NCBI RefSeq assembly: GCF_017355405.1
Contig: NZ_CP061177.1
Coordinates: 496,001 to 560,000, forward strand
Reading direction: 5' to 3'
Length of the DNA: 64,000 nt
Origin: Roseomonas haemaphysalidis
Lineage (GTDB): Bacteria; Pseudomonadota; Alphaproteobacteria; Acetobacterales; Acetobacteraceae
Within the stretch, counting starts at the first letter, position 1, and the number at the start of each line of letters is the position of its first letter. The notes below the pieces were generated by a model. The model saw only the letters and a program-made list of their open reading frames with translations. It did not search any database and was not told the origin of the DNA. Position numbers and translations under genes: made by a program. Positions 7,709 to 14,565 of the stretch are shown here, piece after piece.

Positions 7709-9196
7709 TCAAAGGACACCCGCGGCATCGAACCCATCCGGCACCCGCCCGGTGGGCGTGGCCAGCGCATAGGGTCCGCGCGCCAGGAAACGGCCGGAGC
7801 CGGGCTGCGCCAGCACCTGGCCGTCGCGCACGGCGATCTCGCCACGGCGGATCGTGACCATCGGCCAGCCTTTCACGGCCAAGCCTTCCCAGGGCGTGTA
7901 GTCGATCGCGTGGTGCAGGTCGGCGTTGCGGATGGTGCGCTCGGCGTCCGGGTCCCACAGCACCAGGTCGGCGTCGGCACCGGGCATCAGGCTGCCCTTG
8001 CGACCGGCCAGGCCGAACAGCTTCGCCGCGTTGGCGGAGCTCAGGCGCACAAAGGTGGGCAGGTCGATGCGGCCCTTGGACACGCCTTCCGAGAACAGCA
8101 CCGGCAAACGCGTCTCGATGCCCGGCGCACCATTGGGAATGGCGTTGAAGGCGGGCGTGCCGTCCGGCCGTGCGCTGGCGCCGCCCTGGCCGTAGCCGCC
8201 GCCCGGCGCCCGCTTGGCCGTCGCAAAGGAAAAGCCGCAATGGTCCGAGGATACCACGTCCAGCGTGCCGTCCTGGACGCGACGCCAAACCCGCTCGTTT
8301 TCCGCCTTTTCGCGCAGCGCGGGAGAGCAGACGGCCTTGGCGCCTTCGAAGCCCGGGCGGGCCAGGTCGTCATGCGACAGGGTCAGGTATTGCGGGCAGG
8401 TCTCGCCCCAGACCTTCAGCCCGCGTGCGCGGCCCCGGGCGATCTCGGCGGCGGCCTCCTCGCAGCTGACATGGAACACCTGGATCGGCTGGTCCACCAG
8501 CTCGGCCAGCGCGACGGCGCGGTGCGTCGCCTCGCGCTCCACCACCGGCGGGCGGGCCCAGGCATGGCTGATCGGGTCGGTCAGGCCGGCCTTGAGCAGC
8601 GCCGCGATGCGCCAGCCGATGGCGTCGTAGTTCTCGCAATGCACGGTGACAAAGGCGCCCAGGCGGCGCGCGGTGGCCAGCACCTCGATGAACTCGGCAT
8701 CCGTCAGCCGCAGCGGGTCGTAGGTGAGAAACACCTTCAGGCTGCGGATGCCGCGGGCCACCAGCGCCGGCACTTCGCGCTGCATCACCTCGGGCGTCGG
8801 GTCCGTGATGATCTGGTGGAAGGAATAGTCGGCGCGCGACTGCGCGGCGCGCGTTTCGTAGCCCGGGGCACTGGCGGCCAGCGTGTGGCCCTTCCACTGC
8901 GGCAGAAAGCAGATGAAGGAGGTGGTGCCGCCCGCCAGCGCCGCCGCCGAGCCGCTGGAAAAGCTTTCCTCGTGCACCGAGCCGTCCTGGCCCAGCTCCT
9001 CCAGATGGCAATGCGGGTCGAGCCCGCCCGGCGTGACGATCATGCCCTTGGCGGAAACCTCCTCCGCACCGCGCGGCAGGTCGCGGCCGATGGCGGCGAT
9101 GGTGCCGCCGCGGATGCCGATATCCGCCTCGAAGACCTCGGCGGCGCTGGCCAGGGTGCCACCACGCACCACCATGTCGAACTCATGCCCGCTCAT
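7709..9196 (-). CDS. Hydantoinase/dihydropyrimidinase-type amidohydrolase
   Basis: A 495-residue cyclic amidohydrolase that opens hydantoin or dihydropyrimidine rings to N-carbamoyl amino acids. The binuclear metal site is complete at the family's usual spacing: His62 and His64 (DPHCH), carboxylated Lys154 (RSLKVFLTYDP), His186 (TVHCEN), His242 (FHVSCEE) and Asp318 (VVSSDHC). It is the last gene of a minus-strand operon with an amino-acid-type ABC importer and an aspartate-dehydrogenase-like protein. No N-carbamoylase was found beside it; the M20-like hydrolase at 17794 is one candidate. Hydantoin versus dihydrouracil preference cannot be decided from sequence. Confidence 0.92.
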   Translation of the reverse strand: MSGHEFDMVVRGGTLASAAEVFEADIGIRGGTIAAIGRDLPRGAEEVSAKGMIVTPGGLDPHCHLEELGQDGSVHEESFSSGSAAALAGGTTSFICFLPQWKGHTLAASAPGYETRAAQSRADYSFHQIITDPTPEVMQREVPALVARGIRSLKVFLTYDPLRLTDAEFIEVLATARRLGAFVTVHCENYDAIGWRIAALLKAGLTDPISHAWARPPVVEREATHRAVALAELVDQPIQVFHVSCEEAAAEIARGRARGLKVWGETCPQYLTLSHDDLARPGFEGAKAVCSPALREKAENERVWRRVQDGTLDVVSSDHCGFSFATAKRAPGGGYGQGGASARPDGTPAFNAIPNGAPGIETRLPVLFSEGVSKGRIDLPTFVRLSSANAAKLFGLAGRKGSLMPGADADLVLWDPDAERTIRNADLHHAIDYTPWEGLAVKGWPMVTIRRGEIAVRDGQVLAQPGSGRFLARGPYALATPTGRVPDGFDAAGVL

Positions 9197-9218
9197 CGCA
9201 CGCTCCCCTTTCTGTGGT

Positions 9219-10010
9219 TCAGATCATGACCGCGGCCGTGCGCCGCCGCAGCAGTCGCAGGACGGAAAAGGTCGTGTAGTCCACCGGGTCGTCTTCCACC
9301 GGGTTGCCGCGTCCCTCCACCGCCAGCCGCACCGCGCCGGGGCCGGCCTGCGCCTCGACCAGGAACGCGGCCTGGGTGATGCCGGGGTCGGCGACCAGCG
9401 TGAAGCGCGTGCGGTCCAGACCCAGCCCCGCCAGCGCCACGCCGACCGAAACGTTGAGGTGGCGCGGGAACAGCGCCGCCGCCTGCCGCACCGTGCCGGA
9501 GAAGACCACGCGCGGCGCGGCGATCCCGCCCGCCTCGCCCGGCGTACCGCGCAGCCGTGCGGGCGGGTAGCGCACCGTCAGGTGGACATCGGCTAGCGCA
9601 TCCTCCCGCGCCGCCGCCAGGAAGCCGAGCGAGGCCATGGCGCCGGCGGGGATCTCGATGCGGCCCGGCCCGGCCTCGGCGGCGGAAAGCAACGCGGCTT
9701 CGGTCGCCGGATCCGCGAAGGCGGCCAGCGACAGCGGGATGATGTCGATGCCGGCCGCCAGCAGGCGTGGCGCCGCCGTGGCCAGCAACCCGGCCGATGC
9801 GCATTCGGCGACGACGCCCGGGGCACGGGCAAGAAAGCCATCGAGGTCGGTGCAGACAATCCCGGCGCCAAAGCGTGCGCCCAGCGCATCCTGCTGGGCC
9901 GGGCGGCACAGCAGCGCCCCCAGCAGCGCCCCCTCCCCCAACCGTTCCGCGATGCGGCATCCGATCCGCCCGGCGCCGAGGATGCCGACGCGCAGCGGTT
10001 CAGCGCGCAT
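9219..10010 (-). CDS. Aspartate dehydrogenase-like NAD(P) oxidoreductase (NadX/DUF108 family)
   Basis: A 263-residue protein with an N-terminal Rossmann fold (RVGILGAGRIGCRIAERL) and a C-terminal aspartate-dehydrogenase domain containing LNVSVGVALAGLGLDRT and NPVEDDPVDYTTFS. Known members oxidise L-aspartate to iminoaspartate or act in reverse on oxaloacetate and ammonia. The start overlaps the upstream permease gene by 11 bp. Its place between an amino-acid importer and a hydantoinase suggests a role in releasing or capturing amino nitrogen, not NAD synthesis, since no nadA/nadC is present. Confidence 0.8.
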   Translation of the reverse strand: MRAEPLRVGILGAGRIGCRIAERLGEGALLGALLCRPAQQDALGARFGAGIVCTDLDGFLARAPGVVAECASAGLLATAAPRLLAAGIDIIPLSLAAFADPATEAALLSAAEAGPGRIEIPAGAMASLGFLAAAREDALADVHLTVRYPPARLRGTPGEAGGIAAPRVVFSGTVRQAAALFPRHLNVSVGVALAGLGLDRTRFTLVADPGITQAAFLVEAQAGPGAVRLAVEGRGNPVEDDPVDYTTFSVLRLLRRRTAAVMI

Positions 10011-10707
10011 CCGCCAGGTCCTGGGCCGCCAGCACGGCAGGGCGGTCGGACTTGCCGTAGTAGCGCTCGATGCGCCGCTGCACGAAGTCCCAGGCGGTGG
10101 TCATCACCAGGTAGATGATGGCGATCACCATGAAGACCTCCAGCACCTCGAAGCGCTGCTGCATCAGGATCTGGCCGCGCCGCAGCAATTCCTCGACCGA
10201 GATGACGGACACGATGGAGGTGGTCTTGAGCAGGCCGTTCACCGAATTGCCGAGCGCCGGCACGATGACGCGCAGCGCCTGCGGCGCGATGATCAGGACG
10301 AAGGTGCGGACGCGGTTGAGCCCCAGTGCATGTGCCGCATCCAGCTGCGTGCGCGGCACCGACTGGATGCCGGCGCGCAGGATCTCGGACAGGTAGGCGG
10401 CCTCGTTCAGCACCAGCCCCAGCAGCGCCGACTGCAGCACCGTGAAGCGCACCAGGCCAAGTTGCGGCAGGCCCGTGTAGATGATGATGAGCTGCACCAG
10501 CAGCGGCGTGCCGCGGAACAGCCAGACATGCGTCGCGGCGATCCAGCGCAAGACGCGGAACCTGGACGACCGCATCAGCACCAGCAGCAGGCCGAGCAGC
10601 AACCCCAGCACCAGCGTGGCGGCGGTCAGCCCCAGCGTGACCAGCGCACCGCCCAGCAGGTAGGGGTTGGCGAAGTAGCCGAAGAAACCGTCCCAGTTCC
10701 AGGCCAT
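10000..10707 (-). CDS. Amino-acid ABC transporter permease (HisM/GlnP family)
   Basis: A 235-residue inner-membrane permease of the polar amino-acid uptake group. Five hydrophobic segments can be seen, with FRGTPLLVQL after the second and the ATPase-contacting EAA loop in ILRAGIQSVPRTQLDAAHALGL. It pairs with the binding protein encoded 41 bp upstream. Only one permease gene is present, so a homodimer is likely. No ATP-binding gene occurs in this operon, so the ATPase must be supplied from elsewhere. Confidence 0.9.
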   Translation of the reverse strand: MAWNWDGFFGYFANPYLLGGALVTLGLTAATLVLGLLLGLLLVLMRSSRFRVLRWIAATHVWLFRGTPLLVQLIIIYTGLPQLGLVRFTVLQSALLGLVLNEAAYLSEILRAGIQSVPRTQLDAAHALGLNRVRTFVLIIAPQALRVIVPALGNSVNGLLKTTSIVSVISVEELLRRGQILMQQRFEVLEVFMVIAIIYLVMTTAWDFVQRRIERYYGKSDRPAVLAAQDLADAR

Positions 10708-10748
10708 GCAATCCGTCTTTTCTCAGTCTGGAACAGGGCGGCCGGGGA

Positions 10749-11606
10749 TCAGCCCGGGCCGGGGCCGCTGAGCGCGAATTGCGGCTCGGGCATCTTCAGC
10801 ACGCCGTAGCGGTCGAACAACTCGTCATAGGCGCCGGCCTGCTTGATGCGGTTCATGGCACCCACCGCCTCGTTCGCCAGCACCTTGTTGGCGAAGGCGA
10901 AGGTGGCGGTCTGCGGGAACAGCCCGGCGACGGCGCGGGTGAAGTCGCCACGCCCCTGCCAGTACATGGCGGTCGCGTCGATCGAGGTCGCGGCATCGAC
11001 CTGCCGCGCGCGCAGCGCCTGGAAGGCCTCGGCGAAGTTGTTGAAGGTACGGATCTCGATGCCGCGCAGGCCGGCCTTGCGCAGCATCTCGTCCACCTCG
11101 CGGGTGCGCCGCTCCTCGATGCCGCCGAGCTCGACGCCCACGGCGCGGCCCGCGAGGTCTTCCCACTTGCCGATGTTCAGCGGGTTGCCCTTGGCGGTCA
11201 GGAAGCTGATGGCCGCCTGTTCGTAAGGCAGCATGTACATCAGCTTGGCACGTTCCTCGGTGAAGAAGATGCCGGTGTTGATCATGTCCCAGCGCTTGGC
11301 GTTGAGGCCCGGCACCATGGCGGCGAACTCGATGCGCACATATTCGGGCATCAGCCCGAGTTCCTTGGCCAGCATGTTGCCGAGTTCCACGCGCATGCCT
11401 TGCAACTCGCCGCGGTCATTGACGAACTGCAGCGGCGGCAGCGTGGGGTTGATCGACATCACCAGCGTGCCCTGCTTGACGATGTTGGGTGGCGCGATCC
11501 TTGCTTGAGCCTTCGCGACCGCCGGCAGCGCCGCGGCGAGGGCTGCGGCGCCGAGCAGCACGCCGCGGCGGCGGAGGTTGGGAACCAGCGGATCAAAGGC
11601 GGTCAT
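10749..11606 (-). CDS. Periplasmic amino-acid-type substrate-binding protein (SBP family 3)
   Basis: A 285-residue secreted binding protein. The N-terminus has an arginine-rich, Tat-like leader (NLRRRGVLLG, then an Ala-rich core ending near VAKAQA). The mature part has the SBP_bac_3 pattern: GTLVMSINPTLPPLQFVN, GELQGMRVELGNML, WDMINTGIFFTEERA and the hinge LAGRAVGVELGGIEE. It captures a small amine or amino acid for the permease downstream. It is first in the minus-strand operon and diverges from the lactonase gene; the ATAC-N5-GTAT palindrome (11658-11670) lies 52 bp upstream of its start. Confidence 0.9.
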   Translation of the reverse strand: MTAFDPLVPNLRRRGVLLGAAALAAALPAVAKAQARIAPPNIVKQGTLVMSINPTLPPLQFVNDRGELQGMRVELGNMLAKELGLMPEYVRIEFAAMVPGLNAKRWDMINTGIFFTEERAKLMYMLPYEQAAISFLTAKGNPLNIGKWEDLAGRAVGVELGGIEERRTREVDEMLRKAGLRGIEIRTFNNFAEAFQALRARQVDAATSIDATAMYWQGRGDFTRAVAGLFPQTATFAFANKVLANEAVGAMNRIKQAGAYDELFDRYGVLKMPEPQFALSGPGPG

Positions 11607-11657
11607 CGCGGCATTCCTCTCGTCGGCACCGCCCACCGGAAGGCTTGGGCTGAACGC

Positions 11658-11670
11658 ATACACAACGTAT
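11658..11670. promoter_or_regulatory. ATAC-N5-GTAT palindrome, copy 1
   Basis: ATACACAACGTAT, preceded by GC, lies between the divergent binding-protein gene and the phosphotriesterase-like gene. The same ATAC-N5-GTAT form, preceded by GC in each case, recurs at 14529-14541 and 17725-17737. This is probably an operator; the GntR-family protein at 12887-13531 is the likely binder. Confidence 0.65.
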
Positions 11671-11729
11671 ACAAGAACCCGACGCGTCGACAAGCCGAAA
11701 CATTGGCACGGCCTTGGGGGAGGATCATG

Positions 11730-12740
11730 ATGGCGGATGGGCAGGTGACGACGGTGCTGGGCGCGGTGCCGCCCGGGGCGCTGGGCCTGGTGCTGATGCA
11801 CGAGCACCTGCTGTGCGACCTTTCTCCCCCGGCCAGCCGCGCGGCACCGCCGCCCGAGGCGGAGATCACGCTGGACAACGCCTTCGACATCCACTGGCGC
11901 CCGGGCGCCTATGCCGGCAACCACCGGCTGCACGACGTGGCGCTGGCGACCCGCGAGGCCGCGCGCTTCGCCGCCGCCGGCGGCGGCACCATCGTCGAGG
12001 TCACCACCGCCGGGCTGTGCCCCGATCCCGCCGGCCTCGCTGCCATCTCCCGCGACAGCGGCGTCCATGTCGTCATGGGTGCCGGCCTCTACACCGCCGC
12101 CTACCAGGACGCCGAAGCACTGGCGCGCAGCCGTGAGGCGATGGCGCACTCCATGATCAGGCAACTGACGCAAGGCCCGATCCGCTGCGGCATCATCGGC
12201 GAGATCGGCTGTTCCTGGCCGCTGCACCCCGCCGAGCAACGCGCCCTGCAGGCCGCCGCCGACGCGCAGCGCGCCACCGGCGCCGCCATCACGGTCCATC
12301 CCGGCCGCCACCCCGCCGCCCCGCACGAGATCCTGGACATCCTGCTCGCCGCCGGGGCCGACCTGTCGCGCGTGGTGATGGGCCACATGGACCGCACCTA
12401 CGACAATGAAGGGGAGGTGCTGGCCCTCGCCCATCGCGGCTGCGTGGTGGAGTTCGACTTCTTCGGCATCGAATCATCGAACTACTGGATGGGCGTGGCA
12501 GACCTGCCGACCGACTGGATGCGCCTGCGCTGCATCCGCCGCCTGTTCGACGCGGGGCTCGCCGATCGCGTCGTCGCCTCGCACGACATCTGCACCCGCT
12601 CCCGCCTGCAATCCCTCGGTGGCCACGGCTACGGCCACCTGCCGCGCAACGTGGTGCCGCTGATGCGGGACCGGGGATTTAGCGCTGGCGAGATCGAGAC
12701 GCTGCTGGTGGGGACGCCGCGCCGGTTGCTGACGGTGTAA
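11730..12740 (+). CDS. Phosphotriesterase-family hydrolase (lactonase-like)
   Basis: A 336-residue TIM-barrel metal hydrolase of the PTE/PHP family, many of which are lactonases or esterases. Metal ligands visible are His24 and His26 (LMHEHL), a Glu in IIGEIGCS where phosphotriesterase has a carboxylated lysine, His in TVHPGRH, His in MGHMDRT and Asp in SHDICT. The Glu bridge resembles E. coli PHP. ATG 11730 is chosen over 11727 because GGGAGG ends 6 bp before it. It diverges from the ABC binding-protein gene and probably shares its operator. Confidence 0.87.
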   Translation: MADGQVTTVLGAVPPGALGLVLMHEHLLCDLSPPASRAAPPPEAEITLDNAFDIHWRPGAYAGNHRLHDVALATREAARFAAAGGGTIVEVTTAGLCPDPAGLAAISRDSGVHVVMGAGLYTAAYQDAEALARSREAMAHSMIRQLTQGPIRCGIIGEIGCSWPLHPAEQRALQAAADAQRATGAAITVHPGRHPAAPHEILDILLAAGADLSRVVMGHMDRTYDNEGEVLALAHRGCVVEFDFFGIESSNYWMGVADLPTDWMRLRCIRRLFDAGLADRVVASHDICTRSRLQSLGGHGYGHLPRNVVPLMRDRGFSAGEIETLLVGTPRRLLTV

Positions 12741-12884
12741 AAAGGCCGGGGGAAAGAATTTCCCCGGACCCCCATCTTCTTTTTGATTCATTGGCGCTTG
12801 GGGCGCGGCGGTGCGCCGGCGGCGCCAAGTCGTCAGAAAAAGATGAAAGATGGGGGTCCGGGGGAATTCCTTCCCCCAGCCTTT
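12741..12884. repeat. Palindromic intergenic element, family B copy 1 (bidirectional terminator)
   Basis: The outer ~36 bases on each side are near-perfect inverted copies, from AAAGGCCGGGG inward to CCCCATC. Each arm forms its own GGGGAAAGAATTTCCCC-type hairpin followed, reading inward, by a T-rich stretch (CTTCTTTTT). It separates the convergent lactonase and GntR genes, starting right after the stop of the first. A related element is at 53947-54036. Function as a two-way terminator is likely. Confidence 0.7.
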
Positions 12885-12886
12885 CT

Positions 12887-13531
12887 TCAGCTCACCACGG
12901 TCAGCGCGAAGGCATGCAGGCTCCGCAGGTGCTGCTGCGCCGCCTTGCGCGCCGCCCTGGCGTCGCCGGCCGCCAGGGCGTCGAGGATCGCGATATGCTC
13001 CAGGTTGTCCGGCTGCAGCCGGTCGCGCAGCCGGGCGATCTCGAACAGGTGGGTGGTGGCACGCAGCCCGCGGATCATCTGGGTCAGCACGGGATTGCCG
13101 CAGGCATCGATGAACAGCTCGTGCAGCCGGGCATCGACGCGCCAATGCGCCTCGCGGTCATAGGGGACGGCGGCATCGCCCAGCGCCGCGATCTCGGCGC
13201 GCACGGCGGCGATGGCGGCGGGGTCGATGCGGGGAATGGCGAGCGCCGCGGCCTCCGGCTCCAGGATCTCGCGCACCTTCAGGCTGTGCAGGTATTCGGC
13301 CAGATCGACGCCGCGCACCATGTAGGAGCGGCTGCCGTTCTTGATGACCAGCCCCTCGCCTTCCAGCCGCTGCAGCGCCTCGCGCAGCGGGGTGCGGGAG
13401 ATGTTGAGCGATTCCGCCAGCCTGGCTTCCAGGATCGCCTCGCCGCCCTTCAGCTTGTGGCCCCGGATCATCAGCGACAACGCGGAATAGGCCAGGGCGG
13501 ACAAGTTCTGTGGGGAGGCGGTGGTGCTCAT
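12887..13531 (-). CDS. GntR-family transcriptional regulator (FadR/FCD subgroup)
   Basis: A 214-residue regulator with an N-terminal winged helix (LEARLAESLNISRTPLREALQRLEGEGLV) and a helical FCD effector domain containing the metal-site residues of REAHWRVDARLHELFIDACGN. It lies 33 bp downstream of the DapA-family gene on the same strand, so both share the promoter that carries an ATAC-N5-GTAT palindrome. FCD regulators commonly bind short palindromes of this kind and respond to the substrate of the linked pathway. Autoregulation and control of the neighbouring 11.6-19 kb genes is inferred. Confidence 0.9.
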   Translation of the reverse strand: MSTTASPQNLSALAYSALSLMIRGHKLKGGEAILEARLAESLNISRTPLREALQRLEGEGLVIKNGSRSYMVRGVDLAEYLHSLKVREILEPEAAALAIPRIDPAAIAAVRAEIAALGDAAVPYDREAHWRVDARLHELFIDACGNPVLTQMIRGLRATTHLFEIARLRDRLQPDNLEHIAILDALAAGDARAARKAAQQHLRSLHAFALTVVS

Positions 13532-13564
13532 GGCTGCCCCTTTAGGCGCGGGCGGCGCGCCGCT

Positions 13565-14476
13565 TCAAGCGGCGATGCCGGGCAGGTCCAGCGCCGCCAC
13601 CACCCGTTGCAGTTCGGGCCGCATCGCCTCGGGCAGCGGCAGGCGGGGCGGGCGCGGCGGACCGCAGTCCAGCCCGATCATGCCGAGCGCGGCCTTGGTG
13701 CCGGCCACGTAGCGGGGGCCGCCGACCCACCACAACAGGTCCACCATGCGCTGGTGGATGGCGCGGGCCTCGGCCGGGTCGTTGCGGTCGGCGCAGGCGT
13801 TGAACAGCTCGGCCGAGATGCGCGGCGCCACGTTGGAGCAGACCGCGACCCAGCCCTGCGCGCCCAGAAAGAAGGATTCGTAGCCCAGCACGCCGGCGAA
13901 GACCGTCAGCCGGTCGCCGCACAGGCGGATGATGTCGCGCACGCGGGTGACGTCGAGCGTCGACTCCTTGATGTACTGCACCGCCTCGATCTCGGACAGG
14001 CGGGCCACCGTTTCCGGCAGCATGTCGACGTTGGCGGCGTTGGGGTTGTTGTAGATCATGATCGGGATCGCGGTGCGGTCGGCCACGGCCTTGTAGTGGA
14101 CGTAGAGCTCCTCCGCGGTGGGCACCGAATAGAAGGGCGGGATGATCATCAGCCCGTCGGCGCCCATCGCCTCCGCCTCGCGCGAGTATTCCACCGCATG
14201 GGGGGTGTATTCGGCGCCGGTGCCGACCAGCACGGGCACGCGCCCGGCGGCGGTGCCCACCACCGTCTCGATCACCTGCTGCCGCTCCTCGCGCGTCAGC
14301 GACAGGAACTCGCCGGTCGAGCCGAGCGGCACCAGCCCGTGCACGCCCTCGCGGATCTGATACTCGACCAGCCGCTTCAGCGCGGCAACGTCCACCGCGC
14401 CGCCATCGGCGGTGAAGGGGGTGACCAGGACGGTGTAGGTGCCACGGAACGGATGCAAGCGCGCCTCGGAAATCAT
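13565..14476 (-). CDS. DapA-family lyase/deaminase (dihydrodipicolinate synthase-like)
   Basis: A 303-residue TIM-barrel class I aldolase-type enzyme. It has GSTGE at 52-56, Tyr142 in IYNNP and Schiff-base Lys170 in QYIKEST. The family includes dihydrodipicolinate synthase, N-acetylneuraminate lyase and the deaminase of hydroxyproline breakdown. Its gene diverges from a fused D-amino-acid-type dehydrogenase, the same partnership found in hydroxyproline pathways, so a catabolic role is more likely than lysine synthesis. ATG 14476 fits family starts; an ATG at 14530 falls in the operator region and has no visible ribosome site. Confidence 0.85.
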   Translation of the reverse strand: MISEARLHPFRGTYTVLVTPFTADGGAVDVAALKRLVEYQIREGVHGLVPLGSTGEFLSLTREERQQVIETVVGTAAGRVPVLVGTGAEYTPHAVEYSREAEAMGADGLMIIPPFYSVPTAEELYVHYKAVADRTAIPIMIYNNPNAANVDMLPETVARLSEIEAVQYIKESTLDVTRVRDIIRLCGDRLTVFAGVLGYESFFLGAQGWVAVCSNVAPRISAELFNACADRNDPAEARAIHQRMVDLLWWVGGPRYVAGTKAALGMIGLDCGPPRPPRLPLPEAMRPELQRVVAALDLPGIAA

Positions 14477-14528
14477 CGACGTTGAGTGCGGAGCAAGCGG
14501 CCATTGCCAAGCAGGTCCGTTTGTTTGC

Positions 14529-14541
14529 ATACCTTATGTAT
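14529..14541. promoter_or_regulatory. ATAC-N5-GTAT palindrome, copy 2
   Basis: ATACCTTATGTAT, preceded by TTTGC, lies between the DapA-family gene with its GntR regulator (leftward) and the fused dehydrogenase (rightward), 25 bp before the latter's ATG. It matches the palindromes at 11658 and 17725, including the preceding GC. Confidence 0.65.
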
Positions 14542-14565
14542 ATCTTCGGAAGTTGTCCATCCGCC

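Noticed and set aside
13565..14476. Housekeeping dihydrodipicolinate synthase (dapA)
   Set aside because: Catalytic residues fit the family, but the gene sits with a regulator and catabolic dehydrogenase under a shared operator, so the lysine-pathway name is not supported.
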